This document shows positions 46,001 to 58,701 of a DNA stretch of 64,000 nt, one piece after another. The notes under the pieces are model-generated. The model saw nothing but the letters and a program-made list of their open reading frames with translations, ran no database searches and was not told where the DNA came from. The stretch covers positions 3,100,001-3,164,000 of the forward strand of contig PYIU01000009.1 in NCBI GenBank assembly GCA_003415625.1. Reading direction: 5' to 3'. The stretch is from Aquanectria penicillioides (taxonomy: Eukaryota > Ascomycota > Sordariomycetes > Hypocreales > Nectriaceae). How positions within the stretch are numbered: the first letter of the stretch is position 1; every line of letters begins with the position of its first letter. A program made the translations under genes and the position numbers.

Positions 46001-48150
46001 ACCTTTAGTTATTATTGCAATTTTTATTTTTTATCTTGCAATAGCTTTATATTACAATAAGCTTAAGTCTTTTGCCTTTATATCTTATAATTATCTCCCT
46101 AATATATATAATCTTACTATTAGCTATATTTAGGCTTTTAAATTCTTTTATTAGTGCTTTACTTATTAATATACCTATAATAGTTTCTTTTATAAGGCTT
46201 TAACTAATACTATTAGTACTACTATTAAATAATTAATAAATACTTTTTTTTGCATTGCTTTTTAACTATTGTTTTTATTTAATAATTAATTAAATACTTT
46301 TAGATTTAGCAATACTTTAATATTTAGATTTATAGCTTTTAAGCTTTTAATTAATTTAGCTAGCCCTTATATATTAAAATTGCCTTTAAGAAAGATAGTA
46401 AGTAAACTAATTGCAAACTTATTTAATAGTTTATTTTATAATTACTATTTTACAATTTAATGCTTTATTCTAAAGTAAATCTTTTCCTTTAGTATTAACT
46501 TTAATCTATATATATCCCTATAAAATAGGCTTACCTAATAGAATACTTCTTAACTTAACTATTAATTTGCCCTAAATATATTAAGGCATTTATTATTACC
46601 TTTATTAAATATATTAACCCCTTATATATTATAAATACATTTAATTATATACTTCTATAGTTTCTATTTATAATAAATATATTCTTACTCCCTTTTATAT
46701 ATATATTTTAGCATTAGGTTATATAAATAGCTGCTATATTAATTATATTTAAAACAGTTAATTTAAATATAAATAGAGCTTCCTTTATAAATATTAACTA
46801 AAAGGTTTTTATAAAGGCCTTTATAACTTTCCTTTAGGTAATATAAATACTATTAGTAAGTTTACTTAACTATTAACTTTTATAGTAAATTTTCTTAAGC
46901 TAACTACTTGCCTATAAATTATATATAGTTTTCTTACTAATAGTATAGCTAATAATTATTAGTTAATTAAATAAGCATAAAAAGTATTTAATTAAAAGTA
47001 TAAAGTAGATTTTAATTAATAAAAATAATAGTTTTTAGCTTATCTTTTAATATAAATTAGCTAAATATAATTTTTAATTTATTAATAATAGTTTAATAGA
47101 TAGAAAATAGTACTATAAAGTAATTAATTAAGTATTTTTATGCCCTTTAAGGCTATTGCTATTATTATATTATTTTAATAACTTTAAAACTTAATTTCTA
47201 TTAAATATATTTAGATTTTTAAATTTTTTATAGATATTAATACTTTATTTCTTGCTATTTTTTATACATTTTTATTTATTTTTAAATAATTTTAACTCTT
47301 TTACTATAGTTTTTAGGCATTTTTATTTTATTTTTATTAATTTTTAGTATAATTTTTAAAGTTTTTAAATAGATTTTAAGGGATTTTTAAGGATTTTTAG
47401 CATTTTTTTAGGGTTTTTAGCTAATTTTTAATTGTTTTTATTTAGTTTTATTTAATTTTGCTATTTTTTTATTTGCCTTTAATTGCTCTTTATTTTATTT
47501 TCTTACTTTATTTTAGGCAGCTTATCTTTTTTTAATATAGTATTAGTTTTAGTATTTTTACTTTCCCTTTTTTAACCTTTAGTACCCTTTCCCTAATAGC
47601 AATTTAACTATCCTTAGCCTAATGCTATTACTAACTATTTAATTAATTGCTTACTATATTTTAATACTATATTTATTAATTGCTATTTATCTTTAGAATT
47701 TAAACTTTAATAATCTTCTTAAGCCTAATATAGATATATATTATAATATTATTATTTAAGCTTTTTATAGCATTTAAATTAAGTTTATTCTATTTTTACT
47801 ATTCTATAGATTTAATTTATATTTAATTAAATACTTTCCCTTCTTTTCTTACCTTTAGTAGTACTTCTTAATTTATACTAAAAGTCTTTTTATTATCCTT
47901 ACTTATCTATTACCTATTCTTATTCTCTATAAACTTCCTTAATTGATTACTATAGATTGTATTAAAAAGCTTAACTTTATTTATAGTATTAAGAATATAA
48001 CTCTTTATTTTATTAAATGCATTAGCAATTCTATAAGGGCCTAATTAATATAGCTTTATCTTTATAATATAAGATATATCCTTTTGATTCTATATATTGT
48101 ACTAAAGAACTAAATCTTTTATAGCAAGAGGCTTTTTATGCAGCCTATAT
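43055..48150 (-). other. Downstream part of outer element, no assignable coding domain
   Basis: About 5.1 kb of very AT-rich DNA between the integrase remnant and the left LTR. I could not find reverse transcriptase, integrase or protease signatures in it on either strand. A T-rich, repetitive-looking tract lies at 47210-47480. It could be extra cargo, a further decayed nested element, or long untranslated sequence. Confidence 0.4.
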
Positions 48151-50776
48151 TAATTCTTTTTAATCTTTTTATTAGCAATTAACCTTTAGAATGCAATTAC
48201 TTATTGCCTAGCTTCTTCTATATCTTTTTGCTTTTACTTTAAAATCCTAATCCTTTACTTAAGTAGGTCTTTAGTAAAGGTTATATTATTCTATTTAATT
48301 AAATGCTATATAGGCACTTCCACTTCTAAAAGAAGGACTGGCTTCTATCTATAAAATAGATAAAAAGGTAATCTTCTATATAAGGTATAAATAGCTGCTC
48401 TTTTAGCTAGTAAAGCTATTAGTAAAATATCTATTTATTTTCCTTTTTCTTTACCCTTTTTTTTTAGGAAACTTATTATAGTAGTATAACTATCTTTAAT
48501 AAGCCTATTTACTTTAGGGTTATAAGTAAAAGTATTAATAACTTTTATATTAAAGCTATTAAGATCTTTAGAAATCCCTTTTATAATCTCTTTTCTATTA
48601 TTAATAATTACTTTTTTTAATATTTTATATTAATAGTATAATTTTTTAAGGAATTTTATAATATAATAACTATTTAATCTTAAGATTGGCTTAGCCTTTA
48701 CCTATTTATAAAGATTGCATTTAACTTTTAGTATAAATTTAAATCCTTTATTAAAAGGTATATACTATCTATTAAAATAAATCTTTATTATTAAGTAAAT
48801 AGGCTTAATAGATATAGAGGCTTTTATTAGTCTTTAGGGAATATATATTTAATATATTAGGCACTGCCTAATAGCTTTTGCAATACTTCTTTTTGCATTT
48901 TATTAATAGTACCTTTTAAAGAGAAGTGCATAAGTAATATTATAACTATAATACTCTTTATTAATATAGTATAATTTAATTAAATCCTTTTAAATATCTT
49001 CCTTCTTTATAACTAACCTTAAATTGCCTTTCTATTCCTTAGCCCTAATCTATAAGCGGCTACCTTTTATAAAGTATTTCTTAGCCTTTAGCTATAAGCA
49101 TTAATAATTCTATAGGGTAATATCTATTAGCCTTTTTAATAAAAGCAAGTATTCCCTTAATTGCAATAAAGGTTTACTATAATTCTTTCTTAACTCTATT
49201 AATTTATTCTTAATCTTAATAATATTAAGATAAGTATTAATAAACTCTTTAATATTACCTTTAGCCTTTTAGTCTATTTAATTAAATGCTTTTAGACCTT
49301 TTTTAAATAGTCTATTAGCTATATTATTTTTATTTCTAAAAATATATTAAATAGTAAAGTTAAATAATAAAATATAATTAATCTATTAAATAACTATTAC
49401 ATTAAGGATATTGCTAGCTTTATTATTAAGCTAATAGACTAAAACTTAAGAATCTATCTTTAAAATAAAGGGCAATCTATATATATAGCTATAAAGGCAT
49501 TTAATCCTATATAATATGCCCTTATATTTAAGTTTAATAGCATTATACCTTTATTCTATAGGAGTTTAAAGATTAAATTTATACCTTATTAAATGCCTTT
49601 TCCTCTTTATTATCTATATTAATACTATACCTTAGCCTTTTTTACTAGCATTAATTATAAAGATAACCTCCTTAAATCCTTTAGAAAGGTTTAATATTAC
49701 TAAAATAAAAGCAAAAGTTATTTTTTCTTTAAGAACTGCTATAGCATTAGCTTATTCCTTACTCTATATCTATATAGTATCTTTCCTTAATAATTAAATA
49801 AAAGGTCTAGCAATTTAAGTATATTTTTTAACCTAAATTTAATAATAGCCTATAATTCCTAAAAACGCTCTAACCTACTTTAGGTTATAGCATCTTTCCC
49901 ACTTATTAATCTTAATTACTTTTTCCTTTATTAGCTACCTTCTAGCTATACTGCATAAATATCTAATAATAACTGCAATACATTAATAGAACTTTAACTT
50001 CCTTATAGAAATTATACACTTAAATAGCTTAATATTTAAAAGAGTTTTATTTAAATTAATTAAATGCTTTAAAACAAACCTCTATACATTAAGGAGTACC
50101 TTCTCCCTATTATACTTAATCTTTAATTTTTTAATAGTAATATTATCTAAAAAGGCTTAATAAACTTCTAGTAATAGATTAAAAAGGATTTTAATTATAA
50201 TCCTTAAGAATTATACTACTAAATTAGTTCCTTCTTATAGTAAAGTATATATTCTAAAAAGCCTTAATAATATATTAAAAGTTATTAAATCCTAACTTTT
50301 CTCTATTAAGGAAATTTAATTATATTCTAAAAAGAAATCTAAAAGAATTAGGATTTTATATATTTTAAATTTAGCTAAAAATTCATTAGCTCTTAAAGGA
50401 ATTAATCTATTCTATATTATATATATATTATATCTTTTAGCTAAATTAATTAAGTAAAGTCCACTATTCTTTTTTACTATTAGTATATATAGGTTTTAAT
50501 AGGCAGTATAAAACTCTTAAAGGATTTCTCTCTTTATTTAAGTTTTTAGTAACTTAATAACCTTCTTTTCCAATCCTTTAGGGATTAAAATATTTCCTAT
50601 TTACTAGGCTTTATATTTAATTATCTTAATGATCTATAGAGGGGCTACTTTAGGGTCTAATCTTCTATACTCCTTAAAATCTTAAGTAAATGCTATTTCT
50701 TTATTATAGAGAATTTCTAAAAGGATACTTCTTTTTTTATTAATAAGGATCCCTTTTATTTAATTAATTACTTTCT
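48150..50776 (-). pseudogene. Outer-element pol remnant: reverse transcriptase, RNase H, integrase
   Basis: The minus strand, read from high to low coordinates, gives reverse-transcriptase-like blocks: a fragment DFKEYRRLDPKVAPLQIIK (about 50,660), IPKGLEKKVIKLLKT, LDFFSEYN, and a catalytic box now reading FLDN (about 50,140-50,152) where FLDD is expected. RNase H-like NASKKG (about 49,650) and an integrase-like end (YNPKVNRLIKDSY at about 48,500, then LLAKRAAIYTLYRRLPFY) follow. Stops are TAA or TAG throughout. Domain order fits Ty3/gypsy (RT-RNase H-integrase). Confidence 0.65.
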
Positions 50777-50969
50777 TATAAAGAGATAGAGGACTTACCT
50801 TAATAGGTAGCGGGGCTCTTAAGTATAGCCATACAGGTATACCGCTATACTTTAGATAAAAGACATATTGCTAAGCAATAGACTAATGCTTGGCAAATTG
50901 AAGCTTATATATAATATATAAGTCACCTAAAGACCTATCTTGTATCACCCTAATCAGCTAACCCTTACA
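50777..50969 (+). repeat. 5' LTR of nested element (193 bp)
   Basis: Starts TATAAAGAGATAGAGGACTT (TG changed to TA at the tip) and ends AACCCTTACA. Same length as the 3' copy. Differences between the two copies that I noticed are almost all C/T or G/A. Confidence 0.85.
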
Positions 50970-51399
50970 ATTCTTCAACTTCTACACCCTATAGGGTAAT
51001 TAGCGCAGCATAAGATAGAGGGAACTATACAATCAATTAACAAACAACTTAAGGGATTGCCAATACATTAGCAATAGGACCCTAACGAGCCAATTACTCC
51101 TTAATTCTAAGAGAAAGGGGGATACTAATAGCCCCTAAAACCAACCAATTGGGATTCTATTAATAGGCTAATAGCTAAGAAAGCTCTAAGGAATCTAAGA
51201 TAGAATGCATTAATAGACTCCTGCATATATCAATTGGGCTATAACTTGAGATCGATGTCCTAAGGCAGACAAACCCATTAAGGAACATTCAATAAGCATA
51301 ATATGCCCTTGCAACAAAGCATAAAGGAGCCATAAGGCAGGGCCTTATAACAAGTCATTTAAATGCTTGCCAAACAACAGTCAATAATAGTAGAGCAGC

Positions 51400-54300
51400 A
51401 GTCGGCATAAATGCAGATCCTAAAACAACTAGTTAACCGCCCTGCAATAAACTTAAGGAGGGACTACAAAAAACCCCTATTCTATAATTGCAGAACCTTT
51501 ATGGAGAATGCAATGGGTATAGAGATTGATAACTGAATAAGAGCTATTAAATTGGCGAATGATCTTTAATTGGGCTATACTAATATATAGAAGATACAAT
51601 AGGCAATAATTAAATTCAACCCTAGCCTATAAACTCAATAGAGGAACTATAAAGGGAGCCTAAAGAGCCCCTTATGGTAAGACTTTATTGACTTTATGCA
51701 AAAGAAGTATATAGACTTAGACTTTTAAAAGAGGGAATTATAAGACAAGCTGCTAGAACTTTAATAGTCTATTAAGCAGTTCCTAATAGATCACTTTTGC
51801 GCTTAAAGCGCAATATATCTATCCTTAGGGACCTTAGATTATAAAGAAGAAAGTAAGGATAGGGCCTATTAATACTACTATAGCTTATAGAAATCCTTAA
51901 AGAAGGAAATAAATTACAAGTAAATAGACCTCCTAAAACTAAGGGATGTAGCCTATAAGGCAGAAAGGCTATAGGCCTATATTAAGGAGGAAAATAAATA
52001 AGCTTTAAATAAGAATTGTAAGAGAAGCCATCCTTTTAATAGCTTAAATAGACCTTAAAAAGCGACCTATCTAAAGAGCTATCTAAGGCCTTTATTTAAA
52101 GGAAGCGCAAGTTTCTATAGCCTAAAGGGTCTATATACTTTAGGCAAGTTATAAGAATAATAACTATATGGCAATAAGCCAAAAGGCAGCAGGTTAAATC
52201 AACTATACTACTATAACTGCAATAGGCTAGGCCACCTAACTATAGACTGCAGGCTATTTAAGAAGGGCTTTAGGGACTAAGGCTACAAGCTAAAGCCAGC
52301 CCAACTACAAAAATATATATAGATCCAATCTATTAGTATTATGCCTAAGGAACCTTAGGACTCCTTAAAAAATAAGGAGATATAAGGACTATAGCTAAAG
52401 TTCTTATATTAAAACTAAAGATAATCCCAATTAGGAATATTATTATAGGCAAGGCAATTGCCCTTTAAGGGCATATTAAAGTTAAGGTTTATATAGATAT
52501 AAATACCTATATATAAGTTAACTTTATTAGTATAAAACTAATTAAGGAGCTAGACCTATATTTAGCTAAGGATTAAAAGGCATTTAGCTTATAAGATTTC
52601 TAGGGTAGAGTAACTCCTTTTAGTAGTATATATATACTAATATTCTTTTTAATTTATTTAAAGGGTTTTCCTTAAAAAATTAGGCAAATATTTATTAAAA
52701 CGCTATGCCCTAAAGGGGCTAGCGACCTACTCCTCTTTAATGCCTCTATAGGGAAGGAAGGAATAGAGATTAATACCTAAACTATAACTTAAAACTATAA
52801 GCCTATATCTTTAGTTAATCTAAAAGCATTTGCAGAAGAACTCCTATAGAATAGAAAGCAAGCTTAAGTTATATATATATATAGCATACTATTGCTAGAT
52901 AAGCGACTAATGGTTAAGTTAGGCAAAGAGCTAGAGCCAGCTTTAGGAGTATTGCCTCTAGAGCTAAAGTTCAAATAAGAGATATTTAGTAAGGAAGCCG
53001 CTAAAAGGCCGCTACTCCTAAAAGGGGCAGAGTATAGTATTAACCTTTAGGAGGGCAAGAAGCCACTATATAGTCTAGTGTATCTAACTAACAGTCAGTA
53101 GGCAGAAGCCCTAAAAGAGTATATTGCTAAAAATACAGCAAATAAATAAATTAATACCTCTATAAGTAAGGCAGGAGCCCCTATATTATTTGTACTAAAA
53201 AAGGACAGAATGCTATAACTATATATAGATTACTAAGGTCTTAATGCTATAACTATTAAGAACTGCTATCTATTACTATTAATAGAGGACTTACTGGACT
53301 GCCTAGCTAATATAAAATAGATCTTAAAGATTAATATTTAAAATGCTTATTACTAAATCTATATTAAGCCTAGCAATTGCTAAAAGACTGCATTTTAAAT
53401 AAGATACAAACACTTTAAATATACAGTAATGCTATTCGGTCTAACTAATGCACTAGCCACTTTTTAAGCATATATTTATTAAATACTTACTAAATTGCTA
53501 AATATATATTATATAGTATACCTAAACAATATTATTATATACTTTAAAATATAGAAACAATACATTAAGGATATATTAAAGGTCCTATAAAGACTCTATA
53601 AGGCATAATTATATACTAAGCTATTTAAATATGCATTTTACTAATAAAAGGTAGAGTTCTTAGGGTATATAATAACTTAAGAAGGCCTAAAAATAAAGCT
53701 AAATAAAGTATAAGCAGTTACTAAATAAAAGCTACCTTAAATGTATTAAGAGGTTTAAGTATTCTTAGGCTTTTGCAATTTCTATAGGAAATTCATCCTA
53801 AAATACTTAGGTATAACTAGCCTACTAATAGCAATACTAAAAGGCAGCAAAAAAGGCCATAAAATAAAAGAGTTTATTTAAAGCCTAAAAGCTAAAAAGG
53901 CATTTTAAGAACTAAAGAAAGCTTTTTATTTTGCAATTGTTCTATAACATTAAAACCCTGCTTTATGCACTAGGGTAAAAACAGATACATCCCCTAAGGC
54001 AATAGCTAGCATTCTATCTTAATTAATAGGGGACTAATAGAAACTAATTGTATATTAGTTAAAGAAGCTCTTAAATATAGAACAATACTAGGCAATAGGC
54101 CAATAGAAGCCTCTAGCTATTATAGAAAGCCTAAAGCATTAAAGCTATTATCTATTAGGACTATTAAAAAAGTTCCTAATACTAATAGATTATAAAGCTT
54201 TAAAAGGTATAGTTTCTATATTAGTATAGGACCTTTAAGGAAGGCTCGCCTATTAGATCTATTAACTAGCACCCTTTAACTTTAATATATAGCATTAGCT

Positions 54301-56270
54301 AGAGAAGTTAAACCTAGCCGATAGACTGTTTAAATGTCCCAATTATATGCAAGAAGAAATCTTCTATTAGAACGTAATCCCTATACTATTAGTAAAGCTC
54401 TAGTTAGTAAATAAGCTATTGCTAGACATACATAGAATGATTGCAGGTTTAAAGGGCAAAACCCTAACTGCTAGGGCATATATACAAGCTATAAGAGCCA
54501 GCCTTAAAAGAGTAGAGCTTATAATAGTTAAAGGAAGAGAGATGCCTTTGCCTTTAAGGCTAGGTTTAACCATTAGATCGAACAGTTACTATTAGAGCTT
54601 AACTATTTCCATTATTACTATATGCGCCTAAAAGGGGGTAGTGCTATTGCATAGCAATTAAAGCACACTTAACGGACAGCAGTAGAAAAGACCGACCAAA
54701 AGGAACCGCTTAAAGCTAGGGTTATTATACTAAAATAGTATATTCTATACCCAATTATAACCAAGCTTATAGAGGGCAAAATGGCATTTTTATTATAACT
54801 ATCTTATAAGCTAAAAGACTTTATTTATAGACTGCAGGCTAATAATAAATTTTATTAATAGTAAATAATAAAGGTTTGCTTAACAGCTAAAAAGAAAAGA
54901 AACTACCACTATAATAAATAAGGTACTCTTTTCTATAAAGAAAGATTAGTGATTTTTAATTAAGGAACATTATAAATAGAGATTCTATAAAGGCATTATA
55001 ACAACCTTAAAATAGGGTATATAGAAGCTACTAAAACCTTAAATCTTATTAGCTAAAAATTCTATTAGAAGAATATTATAAAAGATATAAAAGACTATAT
55101 ACTATAATATTAGTAATGCTAAGGTATATATACATTAAGGCATAGGCCCTATAGACAACTTTAATTACTGCTATTATTAGCGCATTTATTTTAAGAAATA
55201 AATATAGACTTTATTATAGGGCTGCCTAATAGCGCCCACTCTAATAGTAAGGAATATAATACAATTCTAGTAATTGTATGCTATATAATAAAGTATACTA
55301 TATTTATCCCTATTAAAAAGTTACTTATAGTAGCGCAATTAATAAAATTACTTTATAAGCAAATAGAATGCTAATTTAGTACCCTAAAAGGTATTATAAG
55401 CAATAGGGATAAGCTCTTTACTAGCCAATTCTAAAAAGACCTAATAAAAGAGCGGGCAACTGTTTATTAACTATCTATAGCATACTATCCTTAAATAGAT
55501 AGCTAAATAAAGCGCATTAACTAAATCCTAAAGAAGTACTTACAAGCATATACTAAAGGCTCACCCTAAAGATAGGCAGTACAACTCCTAAAGGCAGAAT
55601 TTATATATAATAATAGCCAATATAGTACTATTAGTATATTGCTAATATAAGCCCTTTATAGTTATTACCTAAGGGTTATAAAATATATTTTATAATAAAT
55701 AAAGACTTAAGTTTAAGGCATTATAGAATGCATTATAACTATTTAATAAATGTATAATAAAGCATAGGAGTGCTGGCAATAAGCAGTAAAGTCTTAAGCT
55801 AAATATTACAATAAGAACTATATGCCTAAAGAGTATAAAAAAGAAAATATAATAGGGCTATCTATTAAGAATTTCCACTTTAAGAATAAAAAGCTAGCTT
55901 TAAGATTTATTAAGATTATAATAACTAATAGAGTTAGTAAATAGGCATATTAGGTATACCTACTAAAACAATACTAAAAGATACATAATGTATTTTTAAT
56001 AGCGCTTTTAGAACTATAGTTAAAGGCGCACTAAGCCAATAATAAACAATCAACTAGCCTTTATAAGCTAAAAGATAAGAAAGATAAATAGGAGGTTAAG
56101 GAAATAGTATTCTATAAAGAGATAAGGGAAGACAAGTTCTATTAGGTTAAATGGTTAGAATGGCCAATAGAATACAATATCTAAAAGCCTTTAAGTCACT
56201 TAATAAATGCATAAAATAAGGTATATAAGTACTATAAGCAAGTAAAGCAAATCTATTGAAAATAGAACAA
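51400..56270 (+). pseudogene. Nested-element gag-pol remnant
   Basis: Gag zinc knuckle at 52209-52250 has C-x2-C-x4-H-x4-C spacing, but its first Cys codon is TAC (Tyr). The protease region is about 52,440-52,790. Reverse transcriptase is about 53,170-53,640; its YLDD box is at 53519-53530 and now reads YLNN. Then come VEFLGYIIT and VFLGFCNFYRKFI (53,640-53,800), and RNase H to about 54,300. Integrase at about 55,190-55,700 has IDIDFIIGLPNSAHS, and the acidic residue of its SDRG-like block is changed (SNRD). A chromodomain-like block, FYQVKWLEWPIEYN, lies at about 56,130-56,180. All in-frame stops are TAA or TAG. The first Cys, the Asp pair and the integrase Asp are each altered by G-to-A. 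Confidence 0.78.
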
Positions 56271-56339
56271 TAAACTATAATGCCAAACAATCAATTAGCA
56301 GTTAATAAGCATATATTAAATTAATTAACTAAAAGATTA

Positions 56340-57990
56340 ACTATTAATTAATTTACTAAAAAACTATATTTAATACTATTATAGGTTACTATATAGCAAA
56401 AAGAGTAAAACAATACAACAATAAAGAAGGCACTATTAAGGATTGCTATACCTAAATTAACTATTAAATAAAAAACTAAAATATATTAATAAGAATTAAT
56501 AAATAATTAAATAGATTTCTCTAGCACTTAATAAGCACTATAATAAATTGCAATAGCAAAAGTAGCCCTTGCCTTTCTTAGTATAGAAGCTGCTTTAGCC
56601 TTTTTTAGTGCAGAAGCAACCTTAGGTTTCTTTACTATAGGGCCGAAAGAGGAAGCAGGAGGCTTTAGGACCGCTAAAGAAGATAGAGGTATAGTAACAA
56701 TAGAACTAAAAGAGCAATAAGCGCTTGCTAAATGCTTACCCTTGCCCTTATAAGCAAGAATAGCAATAGGGATATCTTTATTATTATTATTGCTACTGCT
56801 AATAGTAGAGTTAAATACACTCCTAAAAGACTAAGCTAGGGTTAAAGAGAGCGCAATAGATTGTTAAGCGCGCAATAGGCCAGCGATACTATTAACAATA
56901 GGTATTGGCGGCATAATAGTAGGGGCTGCCTGCCTTTTAAGAGGAGGTTGAGAAGGGGGTGGCGAAGCCTTATATAAATCCTTATTGGATAAAGAGGGAA
57001 TGCCCAAGCAGGCCAATACCGTAGCATTAGTTTCTAGAGCTGGAGCAAGGTGCTAAATGTTTATAGAAGGGCAAGCAACCAATAGGGCTATAGGCTTTTT
57101 AGGCCTAGCAATAGACTTGCCCTAAAACTTAATAGACTTAGCAAAAGGTATAGTAAAGGCAGTACGCTTATTAACAGCGCGAATAGAGGTACTGCCTGCA
57201 TTACTAGCTATAAACAACTTACTATTAAAAACATTGCCTTTATTATTAAGGCTAGAACCCTTAACATTATTAAATAGGGGGCTACTAACTGCTCTATAAT
57301 AAATAGGGGGGCAGCCAGTATACTTTATAGTAACCTAAAGAGCAGAATTCTTACAATAGAGCTATAAGGCTTCCAATATATAAGGGGCTATTGCAACCGG
57401 CCACTTAAATAGACCATATTCCTTAGCAATATCTATAGGAGTCTTACGCATATACTAAAGGGCGCTAAGCAAGTGGTTTAGGTTATAAAGCAAACTATTA
57501 TTATAGGTATAAAGAGGAATAATTAAGGTAAGACAACTGCAAAGGTACTTAAGACTATTAGGAATAAGTTAGTGCTAATATAAGTTAGCAATAAACAATT
57601 AATAGATAACCAATAAAGGAATACTTACTTAAAACTAGAAATCTAAAATAAAGAGATTATAGAGTAAAGCTGCTTCCTTAAGTTAGTATTAGGCGGACTG
57701 TATAGTAGAGATGGTATAGCAATAGGGGCCTTTTTTAATAGCATTATAGATATAATGCTAGGCATTAGCAGCAGACTTAGCAGTATATATAAAGCGCCAA
57801 CGCTTAATATATAAGAAAGGGTTATTATTAAAGTTAAGCTTATTAATAAGGCAGGCTTTAGTAAGGCAATTCTAATACTAAACTGCAGTTAGCTAAAGCT
57901 TATTAAGGATCTAAATAAAGTAAGTAAGAAATAAGTAAAGAATACTAAATAATATATTATGCTATAAGACTAATTAGCATCTTAGCAAAC
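56340..57990 (-). pseudogene. Antisense reading frame carried by the nested element, function unknown
   Basis: Between the chromodomain end and the polypurine tract, the minus strand reads in one frame for about 480 codons, broken only by TAA/TAG that are one C-to-T from Gln codons. It has protein-like segments: NPFLYIKRWRFIYTAKSAAN, YIYNAIKKGPYCYTISTIQS, a Pro/Ser-rich stretch ASPPPSQPPLKRQAAP, and Lys/Ala-rich sequence near the end. The frame opposes gag-pol. An intact 61-codon window of another minus frame (56842-57027) overlaps it. I recognise no domain. Antisense genes are known in some plant and insect retroelements; whether this is homologous is unknown. Ends are approximate. Confidence 0.45.
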
Positions 57991-58503
57991 TATATATTAG
58001 GCAGTCTATAAACTAATATAGTAGATAAGGGAAAAATTATTATATTTTTACAAAAGGCAATAAAAGTAAGGACTTTTATCTATAAACTAGTTAATAAAAG
58101 GGTTGCTGCAATACTATTCCTAATAGGCTAATATTAGGGGGCCTAGGAAAGAAAAGATATTATAGAAAGTTTAATAAAGGCATAGCAAATAAATTAAACT
58201 ATTATATAAGATATAAGAAGGAAAAGAAGAGATTAAAGTTTATATAATAAGCCGTTAATTAAGTGTTGTAAAGCAGTTTATGCTGCAATGGGTTACTGCT
58301 AACTAGAATGGACCGTTATAATATAGAACAATAATAATAATAATATTATATAAATATAATTTAAAATAACTACTATAGAACCGATAAATAATTGCAGAAT
58401 GTTTGGGCGTATATATAAATGAGTTATAGGGCAATTATAATGTATATATAAGCAGTAATAATCTTAAGCCTAAAGGATTAGGCTTAAGAGGAAGGGGGAT
58501 AAT

Positions 58504-58696
58504 TGTAAAGAGATAGAGGACTTACCTTAATAGGTAGTGAGGCTTTTAAGCATAGCCATATAGATATACCGCCATACCTTAAATAAAAGATATATTGCTA
58601 AGCGGTAGACTAACGCTTGGCAAGTTAAAGCTTATATATAATATATAAGTTATCCAGAGATCTATCTTATGTTACCCTAATCAGCCAACCCTTACA
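58504..58696 (+). repeat. 3' LTR of nested element (193 bp)
   Basis: TGTAAAGAGATAGAGGACTT at the start and CAACCCTTACA at the end, followed by the target duplication TTTCT. Preceded by a polypurine tract at about 58,482-58,503. Confidence 0.85.
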
Positions 58697-58701
58697 TTTC
58701 T

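Larger units (their letters stand above)
50777..58696 (+). mobile_element. Nested Ty3/gypsy LTR retrotransposon (7,920 bp), RIP-mutated
   Basis: Two 193-bp LTRs (50777-50969 and 58504-58696) with TG...CA ends (TGTAAAGAG...CCCTTACA). A perfect 5-bp target duplication TTTCT flanks it (50772-50776, 58697-58701). A polypurine tract, AAGAGGAAGGGGGATAAT, lies directly before the 3' LTR. Coding order on the plus strand is gag with zinc knuckle, protease, reverse transcriptase, RNase H, integrase, chromodomain-like end. This is the Ty3/gypsy order, and the chromodomain suggests a chromovirus-type clade. Mutation is milder than in the outer element. No intact frame remains. It splits the outer element between protease and reverse transcriptase. 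Confidence 0.88.
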
